Part shown: piece after piece, positions 44,211-53,012 of the stretch
Numbering within the stretch: position 1 is the stretch's first letter
How the letters are laid out: each line of letters begins with the position of its first letter
Origin: UBA5314 sp040217815
GTDB taxonomy: Bacteria > Bacillota > Syntrophomonadia > Syntrophomonadales > Syntrophomonadaceae
Length of the DNA stretch: 64,000 bases
Assembly: GCA_040217815.1 (NCBI GenBank)
Contig: JBEHWI010000013.1
Coordinates: 29,759 to 93,758 of the forward strand
Reading direction: 5' to 3'
Notes under the pieces: generated by a model
Told to the model about the DNA's origin: nothing
The model's database searches: none
Seen by the model: the letters and a program-made list of their open reading frames with translations, nothing else
Position numbers and translations under genes: made by a program

Positions 44211-46067
44211 TTAATAGAACATGCAGGCTTTTCTGGTTATATAGGCACGGTTTCCCTGGATCTCTCCCCCACCAATATTCAGGGCTTTCATTACCCCGGG
44301 GATAAACCAGAGACGGATTGAGGTTTTAGCCTCACATTCCGCGTATACCGGGGTCTTGGTCAGGTCCGTACCGGTGTTTAGATCGATGAGGCTTTGCATT
44401 CGGGCCAGTTTCTGCTGTTCATTGCTTTGGATGAACAAAAATATACGCAGATAATCCTGGTAATTTAGTTTTATCTTTTTCAAAGCCTCGGTTAAGGATG
44501 ATATTTCAACGTCTTTACCGGATATTAAACGGTTCAAGTCATAGGCCGCCATACTGGCCGCATAGATGGTGGCTGCCGAAACCAGGGCCACCGGGTTGGC
44601 TGCCCCGGCACGGAACTTCTTCAATCCTTCAACAAAACGGATTGCAAAACGAATGGCGTATATTTCTCCACAAGCCGCACCAAAGTTGGCCCCGGCGTAG
44701 GGTATGCCGTACAGAACGTATTCGGCTTCCTCCCCCTTTATCTTGTGAGAGTCCATTTTTTTGGTGTGACAACTGAAACGAAGCATGGAATACTCATTGA
44801 CGAAAAGTTCGTTCCGGGCCCCCAAAAGAAGGCTTTTGATCCCGTCCCCGGTGAATATTTTCAAGGCTTTGGAAAAGGCGTCAGCTTCCAATTGCTTGGT
44901 ATCTGTTTCGAAAATTTCCTGGCCCGAGCTGCCGTACCTGTCAATACCCCTCAGTGCTTCAAAAGCCGCAACTGCGTCGGTAGTATCTTGTACGGCTTTC
45001 CCTATTTTCTCCGGATCTATGGTCTGTTCACATGGATCATCTGCTTGCTCTTTCTTGGCCGCATTTCTAGCATCATCGTCGCTCTTATTGTTTGAGCTTT
45101 TCCAGCTTTCGTACTGCTGGTCATCCCAGCCAAGAAAGCCAAGCGTTTTAGTCTTCAAATCGCCATAAAGATTAGTCTGGTTGCCAATTGAGGAACTATT
45201 GTGTTCAGCGGCGGTGTGTTCCTTCATTTTTTCAACTTCATTAAGGCCTTTGATGAAGGACTCCCATTGAAGGATATCATCCGTATAATCTATAAACTGT
45301 TTATCATCATAAGCATATTTGATGGTTTCTTTTTCATCGGTTTTAGGAAAATTTTTTTCCAGTTCAGCGATTTGCCTGTTGATTTCACGGGCATCGGATA
45401 TGATGCCCACCGTCTTGTCAATGAAATTAAGGGACATTTCCCCTTGTACATTTCCGATCAAGCGGTCTTTGACCTGTTGCAGCACACCGTCTGACCACAT
45501 GCTCTGTTGAAAGATGGGTGATATTTCCTGAATCTTCTCATGCCGCTTTTTAATGAGCTTGCTCATTTCTTCGGCATTTTTCTTCAGATTATCTCCATCC
45601 TCAAGGTCCTTTTTTATATCGCCATTGTCAAACTTGTCAATTATATCGAGAATAAGCTCAATGGGAGCTTTATATTTCATATCCTCCAGGATCTGTTGTT
45701 CAAAATAGGGCTGATTGCTCATCATTATCGGAGTTGACAGACCGGCCGACTCCAGTCGGGTGTCAATAAATGTATAGCTGTTTCCGGTAAGGTATCCGGA
45801 AAGGTTGCCTTTTACAACTGACTGCACAGTTTGCTGACTGCCGCCCTTCTGGCTGACCCCGAAGAGTCCGTAATCCTTCTGCAGCTTGCTATCATAGTTG
45901 GACAACACCGAACGGACGCTGGCCTGGGCGGCATTTTCAGTTTCTTTTGACGCAGCCAGAATTCTGGCATAGTCGATTAAAATCGCATCAAAGAAAAAGA
46001 AAAAAACGATTACTATGGCTAGAAATAAAGTTATATTGCCGTTTTCTTTTCGAAAAAACTGTATCAT
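44211..46067 (-). CDS. DUF5702 (TadG-like) protein of the Tad locus
   Basis: 618 residues with GGGGATAAACT before the ATG. The N-terminus resembles the pseudopilins (a basic stretch ending KENG, then NITLFLAIVIVFFFFF), but the +5 position is Phe rather than Glu, so processing may differ. The large extracytoplasmic part includes a charged helical middle and a C-terminal half with another hydrophobic stretch (AANPVALVSAATIYAASMAAY). It is typical of DUF5702 proteins in clostridial Tad operons and plays the part of TadG. The adhesin-like domain has no catalytic motif. Confidence 0.85.
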   Translation of the reverse strand: MIQFFRKENGNITLFLAIVIVFFFFFDAILIDYARILAASKETENAAQASVRSVLSNYDSKLQKDYGLFGVSQKGGSQQTVQSVVKGNLSGYLTGNSYTFIDTRLESAGLSTPIMMSNQPYFEQQILEDMKYKAPIELILDIIDKFDNGDIKKDLEDGDNLKKNAEEMSKLIKKRHEKIQEISPIFQQSMWSDGVLQQVKDRLIGNVQGEMSLNFIDKTVGIISDAREINRQIAELEKNFPKTDEKETIKYAYDDKQFIDYTDDILQWESFIKGLNEVEKMKEHTAAEHNSSSIGNQTNLYGDLKTKTLGFLGWDDQQYESWKSSNNKSDDDARNAAKKEQADDPCEQTIDPEKIGKAVQDTTDAVAAFEALRGIDRYGSSGQEIFETDTKQLEADAFSKALKIFTGDGIKSLLLGARNELFVNEYSMLRFSCHTKKMDSHKIKGEEAEYVLYGIPYAGANFGAACGEIYAIRFAIRFVEGLKKFRAGAANPVALVSAATIYAASMAAYDLNRLISGKDVEISSLTEALKKIKLNYQDYLRIFLFIQSNEQQKLARMQSLIDLNTGTDLTKTPVYAECEAKTSIRLWFIPGVMKALNIGGGEIQGNRAYITRKACMFY

Positions 46068-46097
46068 AGTTTATCCCCTGTATAGCTTTATCCTTGG

Positions 46098-46781
46098 CTA
46101 TTTCTTGGCACCGATTTGCTGCATGAAATCTTTAGCCTTGCTGACGATGGCCTGCCCTCCGCTGCCTTCGGCAGTAGCCCTTTTGACCACGGTAGGCATA
46201 TAGCTGTACATGAAATCCACCGTACGGATAAACTCCACCGGATCGGTGGTAGTGGACCGGGTTCTGGCTATAGCCTCTTTAGGCATGCCAAACAAGTTGG
46301 GCATGGCGATCTTTTTGTTCATTTCCATTTTCATCTCGCGGACCACGAAATAATTATTGTAGCTGATGGTGCCGGTTCCCGAAAAATTCCTGTCCTTTAA
46401 AACCTGGTTGAATTTTTGTCCTTGAATAGATCCACCCGCACCCGAAAGCGAGGAGCTGTACGACCCGTCTTGATACAAACGCCAGTAAAGTCCGTCATTG
46501 TTTTCCATGATATTGAGGTATCCGCCTGATGTTCCTCCCAGTGCTCCGGTTGTCCCGTTGCGGTGGCTGTTGTTCCAGATAAAAGCCGCCCTTTCCGTAG
46601 TGGTGGAGGCCTGATAATAGACCAGCACCTTTTGGTAGGAATACAAGCTGAAAAAGAGCAGGGCGATGACCACCAGGAAAACCATGGGGAAGACCAGGGT
46701 AGCTTCAATGGTAAAACTGCCCCGCTCGCTGTGTATTATGTTCAACACTTTTGCCATTTGCCTTTTCATAAGCCTATTCAC
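46098..46781 (-). CDS. TadE-like pseudopilin
   Basis: 227 residues from a GTG at 46781, ten bases after GGGGGAG. Later ATGs at 46769 and 46757 are also possible but have poorer sites. The signal ends SERG, followed by SFTIEATLVFPMVFLVV with Glu at +5, and then an extracytoplasmic domain. The end of the protein is Gly/Ala-rich with a basic tail (VSKAKDFMQQIGAKK). It is the second class IVb pseudopilin of the operon, next to the Flp pilin gene. Confidence 0.83.
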   Translation of the reverse strand: MNRLMKRQMAKVLNIIHSERGSFTIEATLVFPMVFLVVIALLFFSLYSYQKVLVYYQASTTTERAAFIWNNSHRNGTTGALGGTSGGYLNIMENNDGLYWRLYQDGSYSSSLSGAGGSIQGQKFNQVLKDRNFSGTGTISYNNYFVVREMKMEMNKKIAMPNLFGMPKEAIARTRSTTTDPVEFIRTVDFMYSYMPTVVKRATAEGSGGQAIVSKAKDFMQQIGAKK

Positions 46782-46820
46782 AACTACCCGTCTCCCCCTC
46801 AAGAAAACCTCTAATGATTA

Positions 46821-47000
46821 TTAATTGAAATTAACAGCATCAGTAGCAGTTTGGCCTTTGTTAAGAAGACCTTGCACCCACTGTTTTATCGATGATCTAA
46901 ACAACAAACCCACCGCAACCAGAGCGGCGACTATTATTATAACTTCCAGAGTTCCCATGCCTTCTTCATCCTGCCAGAACTTCTTGACTGCTTTCAACAT
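46821..47000 (-). CDS. flp: Flp-type (type IVb) major pilin
   Basis: A 59-residue ORF with GAGGAGG before the ATG at 47000. The N-terminal leader ends DEEG, followed by MGTLEVIIIVAALVAVGLL. Cleavage after Gly14 puts Glu at +5 of the mature pilin, the hallmark of Flp pilins. The mature subunit would be about 45 residues, mostly one hydrophobic helix and a short polar tail (NKGQTATDAVNFN). It lies between tadC and the TadE-like gene, 21 bases from tadC, the right place for a Tad locus. It is short enough to be missed by length-filtered gene calling. Confidence 0.9.
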   Translation of the reverse strand: MLKAVKKFWQDEEGMGTLEVIIIVAALVAVGLLFRSSIKQWVQGLLNKGQTATDAVNFN

Positions 47001-47021
47001 AATTAAACCTCCTCTTCATCT

Positions 47022-47921
47022 TTACATATTCATTGACATAACGGCTGGAGATGCAATAATGACCATAACCACAAAAAAGATCACAACCATTGGAAACACC
47101 AGTTTTGAGGATGCTTCCTCCCCCAGGGTGCGGGCCACTGCGATTCGCTTCTCCCACAGGGTTTCGGACAGATCTTTCAGGGTTGAGACAAATTCACCTC
47201 CTCCACGCCGGTAGTTGAGCAGTAAAGTTGAAACGAACACCGATATCTCATGCACGGCACATCTCTTGCTGAAATCCTCCATGGAATCATGAAAGGAGCG
47301 GTTATTGCGCAGTTCGTTCATTACCTGATGCAGCTCCTGATAGAGCGGATTCATTTTCTCGTCCGGCCTTTTTTGATAGTACCTGAGTTTGCTCTCTATC
47401 CCTTTTATAATGGCTTCCTGTACATTCTCCCCGGCATTGACCAGGAGGATTACCTTGTTAAGAAATTCCGGTAGTTCGAGAATCATCGCATCTTCTCTGG
47501 CTTTTATTTTCTTGTCCAGGTCTACGAATAAAAGGTAGGCTAGAACGGGTGCCAGCACTATACCCAGGATTACACCGCCGATTCCACCCTCTCCTAAGAC
47601 CACCAGTATTGAGACTATTATCGGAATAATCAGCAACGCCGATATGGCCTGGGCCAGAAACATGCGGGAGTATTGGGGAGCTTCCAGAACTCCATAAATC
47701 CTGACGATCTTGTCTCTGACCCGCTGGTTGAACTCCCCTAAAGTAGATTGCAGCTGAAAACGGTCCAGCAATAAGAGTCCGGCCGGAGCCATGAAAGTCA
47801 GCTGAAAGCTCTCGCCGTACCGAGCGACAAACTCTCTATATTCGGCGCGTTTGCTTCCGGCCACCAGCACCAGCAAAACTGCCGCCAATTCAATTACTAA
47901 AGCTATTTGGGCTGCTCTCAT
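47022..47921 (-). CDS. tadC: Tad inner-membrane platform protein TadC
   Basis: 299 residues with a GspF/T2SSF-type domain and membrane helices near the N-terminus, at about 95-140 and at the C-terminus (LVFPMVVIFFVVMVIIASP). The cytoplasmic loop contains RRGGGEFVSTLKDLSETLWE, typical of TadC. It should form the platform with TadB. Its start lies four bases after the tadB stop, and the order tadA-tadB-tadC-flp is canonical. Confidence 0.9.
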   Translation of the reverse strand: MRAAQIALVIELAAVLLVLVAGSKRAEYREFVARYGESFQLTFMAPAGLLLLDRFQLQSTLGEFNQRVRDKIVRIYGVLEAPQYSRMFLAQAISALLIIPIIVSILVVLGEGGIGGVILGIVLAPVLAYLLFVDLDKKIKAREDAMILELPEFLNKVILLVNAGENVQEAIIKGIESKLRYYQKRPDEKMNPLYQELHQVMNELRNNRSFHDSMEDFSKRCAVHEISVFVSTLLLNYRRGGGEFVSTLKDLSETLWEKRIAVARTLGEEASSKLVFPMVVIFFVVMVIIASPAVMSMNM

Positions 47922-47925
47922 ACCA

Positions 47926-48828
47926 TCACACCTTAATGTTCATTATTCGATGTACTACCCAAAACACCAGGCCCATCGCCGCCAGGGATATGGTCATAAT
48001 AATTGGCCCTATTCCCAAGCTGTACAGAGGCGCCATATAATCAGGCGAGCTCCAGGCCATAAGGCCCACCATGGCCACCGGTGCTATCATAAGAGCGCGA
48101 GCTTCAAACTTCTTTTGCGCCATCATTACGGCTATATCCTGCTGGGTCTGCAATTTGTCTCCAATAATGTTCGAGGTTCGCCGGATAACATCGGCCAGGT
48201 TGCCGCCCATTCGTTTACAGGTTACAAACACATCGACAAAGTTGTAGATATCTTCGATATCGGCCCGTTCTCCAAAATCAATAAGCCCTACTTCTATGGG
48301 CTCGCCGTTCTCCACCCGCCGGTTTATGGCCTGGAACTCCCGGATAATAAATGTATTGGGATCGGAAAACAAGAGGCGCAGATCTTCGACTACCGCCTTG
48401 AACGAGTTTTCCACCGAGCGCCCCGCCGATAGGGATGAACCCAGTGAATAGAGCGCCTGTTTGAATTGCATGGTGAGTTGTTCTTTGCGCTTGTTCAACA
48501 GCTGCTGGCGCCTAAAACGCGGGGCAAAATAGCTAAGCAGACACATTACCAGGGAAATGTAGATATTTTTATAAAATATATAGGCCACGACGAAGATGCA
48601 TAAGGCCGCTACAATGATGGCGATAACCTTTTCCCTTGTCGACATCATGTAGACTGAGTAGTCGATAAGCCCCTCGGACTGCTCGTTTTTTATCCAGCCC
48701 GGCAATTCACGGGGGGCCTTTTCCGGTGCGCCCGGCTCCGCCTGCTCTCCGGCGCCTTTTTTATCCATTATCACAAATATGATTGAAACCAGGGCCACCG
48801 CGGCTAAAGCTATTACAACAATGTTCAC
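47926..48828 (-). CDS. tadB: Tad inner-membrane platform protein TadB
   Basis: 300 residues, GTG start after AAGGAGG. A membrane helix lies at the N-terminus, two more near 65-105, then a T2SSF domain (FKQALYSLGSSLSAGRSVE, VTCKRMGGNLADVIRRTSN) and C-terminal helices. It pairs with TadC as the pilus assembly platform. The linker between the first helices is Glu/Pro-rich. Confidence 0.9.
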   Translation of the reverse strand: MNIVVIALAAVALVSIIFVIMDKKGAGEQAEPGAPEKAPRELPGWIKNEQSEGLIDYSVYMMSTREKVIAIIVAALCIFVVAYIFYKNIYISLVMCLLSYFAPRFRRQQLLNKRKEQLTMQFKQALYSLGSSLSAGRSVENSFKAVVEDLRLLFSDPNTFIIREFQAINRRVENGEPIEVGLIDFGERADIEDIYNFVDVFVTCKRMGGNLADVIRRTSNIIGDKLQTQQDIAVMMAQKKFEARALMIAPVAMVGLMAWSSPDYMAPLYSLGIGPIIMTISLAAMGLVFWVVHRIMNIKV

Positions 48829-48870
48829 TGATTGGGCACCTCCTTTCAGGTGGATAAATTGACAAAGTCT

Positions 48871-50094
48871 TTAGAGACTAATACCGGCCAATCGAAGTTT
48901 ACCGGTATTTTGAAGCGGATTGCCGGAGGATACCAAACCGCCGACAACTCTGCCGTTTTCGTCTTCTCTTTCTTCCACGAACGAATAAAGGGGGTTTAAA
49001 ACATACTGGCCGTCTGCCAGACCGACCAGTTCACAGATCTCCATAACCCGGCGGCTCCTGTCCCGCAGGCGTATGAGATGAATCATTATGTCAATAGCCG
49101 AACTGACCTGCTGCCGAATGGCCTCCAGCGGGATCGTTGCGGCGCTCAAGACCATGGTCTCCAAACGGCTCAACATATCGTAAATGGTATTGGCGTGTCC
49201 GGTAGAAAGTGAACCGTCATGCCCGGTATTCATAGCCTGCAGCATATCCAGCGCTTCAGCACCCCTGACTTCGCCGACGATGATGCGGTTGGGCCTCATG
49301 CGCAGCGAGGTTTTGATCAAGTAGCGGATGCTTATTTCCCCTTTGCCTTCGGTGTTGGCATTTCTGGTCTCCAAACTGACCAGGTTGGGGACCGACTTGA
49401 TTTGAAGTTCGGCTGAGTCTTCAATGGTAACCACCCGCTCGTCGGCCGGTATAAAGTTGGAGAGCGCATTTAAAAAGGTGGTCTTGCCCGAACCGGTTCC
49501 ACCGCTTATAAATATGTTGTATTTGGCCTTAACCAGCTTTTCCAGGAACTCGGCCACCTCCCCGGTTATGGCCTGCCGGGCTACCAGATCATTTATGGTC
49601 ATGGGGTTTTCGGGAAACTTGCGGATAGTCATAGTCGGCCCTTTGAGGGCAATGGGAGGCAGCACTACGTTTACACGCGAGCCGTCCTTGAGCCGGGCGT
49701 CGACTATGGGTGAAGACTCGTTGACTTCGCGGTTGACTTCGCCGACGATCTTTTGAATTATATCCTCCAATTTTTTGGGGCTTTCGAACTTTACCTGAAC
49801 CTGGCGCACCTCGCCCTTTTCTTCGATAAATATTTCCTCGGCCGAGTTTACCATTATCTCAGTAATGGTCCGGTCGTCAATGAGGGGCTGCAGCACATCC
49901 AGTCCGCGGAAAGAGCTGTATACCTTTCTGATGATGTCCTGCTTTTCACCGACACTGAGGAACTGGCGGCTCGAGTAGTCAAAGATCTCATCCTCAATCA
50001 TCTGCAACAAGTCCTCGTCAGAAGTATGCCGGGTGGGATCGAGTTTGGCATTGACTGTCTGGCGCAGTTCGTTTATCAGTTCCAGGTTTTTCAT
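48871..50094 (-). CDS. tadA: Tad secretion ATPase TadA/CpaF
   Basis: 407 residues of the GspE/CpaF family. Walker A is GGTGSGKTTFLN at about 200, the Asp box and Walker B region read RPNRIIVGEVRGAEALDML, and the His box contains GHANTIYDML. The N-terminal helical domain is short, as in CpaF. It powers Flp pilus assembly. Its ATG overlaps the stop of the tadZ-like gene by four bases (ATGA), so the two are translationally coupled. The downstream gap to tadB is about 40 bases. Confidence 0.95.
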   Translation of the reverse strand: MKNLELINELRQTVNAKLDPTRHTSDEDLLQMIEDEIFDYSSRQFLSVGEKQDIIRKVYSSFRGLDVLQPLIDDRTITEIMVNSAEEIFIEEKGEVRQVQVKFESPKKLEDIIQKIVGEVNREVNESSPIVDARLKDGSRVNVVLPPIALKGPTMTIRKFPENPMTINDLVARQAITGEVAEFLEKLVKAKYNIFISGGTGSGKTTFLNALSNFIPADERVVTIEDSAELQIKSVPNLVSLETRNANTEGKGEISIRYLIKTSLRMRPNRIIVGEVRGAEALDMLQAMNTGHDGSLSTGHANTIYDMLSRLETMVLSAATIPLEAIRQQVSSAIDIMIHLIRLRDRSRRVMEICELVGLADGQYVLNPLYSFVEEREDENGRVVGGLVSSGNPLQNTGKLRLAGISL

Positions 50095-51212
50095 ACCCCA
50101 CTACCCCCCAGGTAAGACTCCATCAGTGACCGGTGCAGGTTGCTGACCGCCATCTTGAAAGTCGTGGAAGCAAGCAGTTGACCGGGTGATGTTACCGTTT
50201 TCCACTCGGGCACGTAAGGAAGATACCCGGACAGGTTCAAGCCAAAATGTTCGGGGGGGTTGTAGATGGTCTGCAGGCGTTTGTTTAATACCAAACGGAC
50301 CCGCCTGATCAGACGGTTGTATGTGGTATCCAGCTGGCTCTGATAATCTGTAAATAGAGCTTTGGTTTTGTGCAGGACCTGTATATCGTCAAGCACCAGC
50401 CAGTAAATAAGATCGCTTTTTTCAAGCGCTCCCAGGATCCTTTCCTGACTCGAAGATTCCAGATCAATTACTACAACGTCGTAACTGCCGCGCGAACATA
50501 TCAACTCGACCAGAGCAGAGGCGTCTTCCCTGCTCATATCCAGTATTTCACGCGGCATTTGTACCGTATCGAAATAGTCAAAATTAAGGGCCGGCTCCCG
50601 TTTACGGATGCTTTCAAAAGAAGCCTGGGCTTGAGCGGGTTTGGCCTTCAGATAATAGAGCAGGCGAGAAAAATCATTGCTGGCGGTGGGTGCTAATAGC
50701 ACGGGGCTGGAACTCAAGTATTCCAGGTTCAGATAGAATACTTCCTGCCCTTCTTCGGCCAGACGGGCGGCCAGATTCAACGCCACTGTGGTTTTTCCCG
50801 TCCCCCCGGCAGCCGAGAATATGGACACCACCCGGCTGTTGTGGGTGCCGCTTATAGTCTGGCGGCTGGATTCATTTTCCTGAAGATATATAGAAAGGAC
50901 TTGCGATAGCAATTGACTCAATGCCTGGTATTTAAAAATCTCAGGCAAATTGCCGGTGCCGGATACGGCGTTTTCCTGTAAAACAATAATAGGAATACCC
51001 AAAAGAGCTTTTTGGCTCAACTCTACAAAGTCCGGTGCAGCAAGGATCACATCAAAGATATCCGAAGAATGCAGGTATTTATCAAGGGCGTCTTCCCGGG
51101 TAAATGATTTTATACTGAACTTTCGGCCATAATCACTGGATCGAATGTAATCCATGAATTGGTCCAGGTAATTCGTGTCTTTGTCCGCAATAACCATTTT
51201 TATCCTATCCAT
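50091..51212 (-). CDS. tadZ: TadZ/CpaE-like MinD-family ATPase
   Basis: 373 residues from the ATG at 51212 (DRIKMVIADKD); GTG codons three and two codons earlier are alternatives. An N-terminal receiver-like domain (VIADKDTNYLDQFMDYI) is followed by a MinD/ParA-type ATPase with a deviant Walker A (SAAGGTGKTTVALN) and VVIDLESSSQ. TadZ/CpaE proteins place the Tad machinery at the pole or other sites. It is the first large gene after the promoter at 51397-51425, preceded by a microprotein gene. Confidence 0.88.
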   Translation of the reverse strand: MDRIKMVIADKDTNYLDQFMDYIRSSDYGRKFSIKSFTREDALDKYLHSSDIFDVILAAPDFVELSQKALLGIPIIVLQENAVSGTGNLPEIFKYQALSQLLSQVLSIYLQENESSRQTISGTHNSRVVSIFSAAGGTGKTTVALNLAARLAEEGQEVFYLNLEYLSSSPVLLAPTASNDFSRLLYYLKAKPAQAQASFESIRKREPALNFDYFDTVQMPREILDMSREDASALVELICSRGSYDVVVIDLESSSQERILGALEKSDLIYWLVLDDIQVLHKTKALFTDYQSQLDTTYNRLIRRVRLVLNKRLQTIYNPPEHFGLNLSGYLPYVPEWKTVTSPGQLLASTTFKMAVSNLHRSLMESYLGGSGV

Positions 51213-51239
51213 AATCACCACTCACAGCATCAAATTACT

Positions 51240-51326
51240 TTATAATTTCATTACACCGCCTACAATAAAAACCAGGCCTACCAGCCCAATAATAAGCGCA
51301 ATACGAGTTTCCTGTCTCTTAAACAT
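51240..51326 (-). CDS. 28-residue single-span membrane microprotein leading the Tad operon
   Basis: An ORF of 28 codons with GGAGGTG five to six bases before its ATG, the best-formed ribosome binding site in the locus. It encodes a basic N-terminus (FKRQETR) and one hydrophobic helix (IALIIGLVGLVFIVGGV) ending MKL. It lies between the promoter and tadZ, 27 bases upstream of the latter. Positive-inside topology puts the N-terminus in the cytoplasm. No family is recognised. It could be a small assembly factor or simply a leader peptide that sets up tadZ translation. Confidence 0.65.
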   Translation of the reverse strand: MFKRQETRIALIIGLVGLVFIVGGVMKL

Positions 51327-51396
51327 AGTTCACCTCCGGGGTCTAAAAAGGCGTCTTTCCTTAACTAAACAGTATGCCAGGCCAACCCAATAAACA

Positions 51397-51425
51397 ATGA
51401 TAGGAGTATGACAAAACGCTGACAA
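51397..51425 (-). promoter_or_regulatory. Sigma-A promoter of the Tad operon
   Basis: On the minus strand TTGTCA (51425-51420) and TATCAT (51402-51397) are separated by exactly 17 bases. A T-rich tract just upstream (near 51434-51444) could act as an UP element. It would start transcription near 51389, about 63 bases before the microprotein ATG. Confidence 0.75.
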
Positions 51426-51609
51426 ATATTAAGACAAAAAAAAACACCTCACCTTCTCTTCTGCGCTCACATCCAATAAATCAAATATCAATGACACCCG
51501 GTCATTTAAAATTTCAAAGTGTGCTGTATTATGTAATATTTCCTACAAAGAGATCGTTTTCCTGCTTCCTTTTGTGTGAATACAATACAAGTATGAGCAA
51601 ACATCAGTT

Positions 51610-51645
51610 TATAAAAAACAAAACCCCATATAAGGGCTTTGTTTT
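51610..51645 (-). terminator. Intrinsic terminator after the Lgt-like gene
   Basis: On the minus strand AAAACAAAGCCC, a seven-base loop and GGGTTTTGTTTT form a 12-pair stem (one G-T pair) that runs into TTTTTT. It begins about 20 bases after the stop at 51664 and separates that gene from the Tad promoter. Confidence 0.75.
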
Positions 51646-51663
51646 GGTCACAATTTTTTGTTC

Positions 51664-52395
51664 TTAGTCGGAGCTTTCCGGTAATTTTAGCTTGGCTACA
51701 AATATGTATAGACAGCCAATCAGGAAGAGCAGCAGGGAAATCTCCTGGGCCGGTGATAAACTGCTGCCTATAATCGCACCCCTCACATCGGCCCGGGTAT
51801 ATTCCAATAAAAACCGCACGCTTGGATAGGTAAGCAGGAAAAACAGCAATTTGTTTTTCCTGATCCTGAATTGAGCCAAATAAAACAAGACAAACAAAAG
51901 TATTGACTCTACTTCCGCGGATGGGAATCTTTCCATGAGAAAACCAAACAGGCTCAAATTGATCACTTTCCCATAGCAGCATCCGATCAGGCTGCAGCCG
52001 GCCCGTCCCCAGGCGTGAAAAATAAGTATGGAAGGCACCAGGGTGTCAAGGATCGGTAGGACCGGATATTTTGCCCATTTTAGATAGGCCAGACTCAAGA
52101 CTAAAAAAGGCAGTAAACCAAAGTAATAGGTCAATCCGGCAGCCTTAAACCGGTCCAACCAACTGTAATTCATTACACCTGGAATGACGAACCAGTTGAT
52201 GAAATTGGCAAAAAAGAGTGAGGCCAAAAATATTATCGCCAGGGCCACAAGCAGATTATCCTGTTTCTTTTCACTGATATTAAGGCGTTTGAGGTTTCTA
52301 ATAAGTAAAAGCACCGCAATGATAAGCCCCAATCCGCCCATCAGATTATATATTGGGAAATCACCCAAATTGTACAGTGGATGTCTATCATACAT
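51664..52395 (-). CDS. Lgt-like prolipoprotein diacylglyceryl transferase homologue
   Basis: 243 residues, an integral membrane protein with about seven helices. HAWGRAGCSLIGCCYG corresponds to the Lgt signature region with its key Arg, and RFLLEYTRADVRG matches the C-terminal conserved Arg/Glu/Asp stretch. It is shorter than typical Lgt (about 260-290 residues) and diverges at the N-terminus. It may be a second Lgt or a paralogue with another acceptor. AGGA lies about eight bases before the ATG. None of the nearby anchored proteins has a clear lipobox, so the local reason for it is not evident. Confidence 0.75.
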   Translation of the reverse strand: MYDRHPLYNLGDFPIYNLMGGLGLIIAVLLLIRNLKRLNISEKKQDNLLVALAIIFLASLFFANFINWFVIPGVMNYSWLDRFKAAGLTYYFGLLPFLVLSLAYLKWAKYPVLPILDTLVPSILIFHAWGRAGCSLIGCCYGKVINLSLFGFLMERFPSAEVESILLFVLFYLAQFRIRKNKLLFFLLTYPSVRFLLEYTRADVRGAIIGSSLSPAQEISLLLFLIGCLYIFVAKLKLPESSD

Positions 52396-52460
52396 TCGTC
52401 TTTCCTCAAATCACCGTAATCCTGCGACAATATCTTAAAGCCCCCCGGTAAAACCGGATA

Positions 52461-52823
52461 TTACATGTTGACCGGATTGCCGTTTTTTTGCACGAAAGAA
52501 AGAATGCCGGCAATGATAAACAGTATTAAAGCCGCCCAAGTAAATAAATCTGAGAACGCCGTCATTATCAAGAATATAAAGGAAAAGGCAGCGCTAACTA
52601 AAAATCCCACTCCTGCCGTAACTCCGTTCGATCGACTCAAAAATGCCGATATAAAGCCTGCTATAACCGGTATTATCCCGACGATGAAGATCGATGCTCC
52701 CGCCCCGCCGGCTCCAGCCGCGGATACGACCGCTCCGCAAGCACTGGCACAAAGCAGGTTGGGCAGGGACAAAACAGCTCCTATAATTCCACATACCATA
52801 GGCGCAACTGATTTCTGTTGCAT
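52461..52823 (-). CDS. Small polytopic membrane protein (DUF4064-like)
   Basis: 120 residues from the ATG at 52823 (QQKSVAPMVCG), nine bases after AGGGAGG. The frame runs 39 codons further upstream, but that part has no site and ordinary non-coding composition. Three to four hydrophobic segments fill the protein, with a Gly/Ala-rich stretch (SAAGAGGAGASIFIVG) and a short polar tail. It resembles small DUF4064-type membrane proteins of Firmicutes. It stands alone between the Lgt-like gene and a TPR paralogue. Confidence 0.7.
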   Translation of the reverse strand: MQQKSVAPMVCGIIGAVLSLPNLLCASACGAVVSAAGAGGAGASIFIVGIIPVIAGFISAFLSRSNGVTAGVGFLVSAAFSFIFLIMTAFSDLFTWAALILFIIAGILSFVQKNGNPVNM

Positions 52824-53012
52824 AGACCAATCCTCCCTAAAAATCATTTCAAAAAATATGACCTGTTCTAAAACCACCTCCCAATCGGTCCGGTAATGTT
52901 TTATAAACAGATCATATGTGTAATTGAAGCCCAAGAACATAATGGCTCCCTGACAAATCGATGATTTTTTCTATCGAATTCTTAAATTAAAAACAAGCTC
53001 CTTACTCTCAAA

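Noticed and set aside
51506..51982. Minus-strand frame of 158 codons overlapping the Lgt-like gene
   Set aside because: It is out of frame with the clear Lgt-like protein and runs through that gene's terminator.
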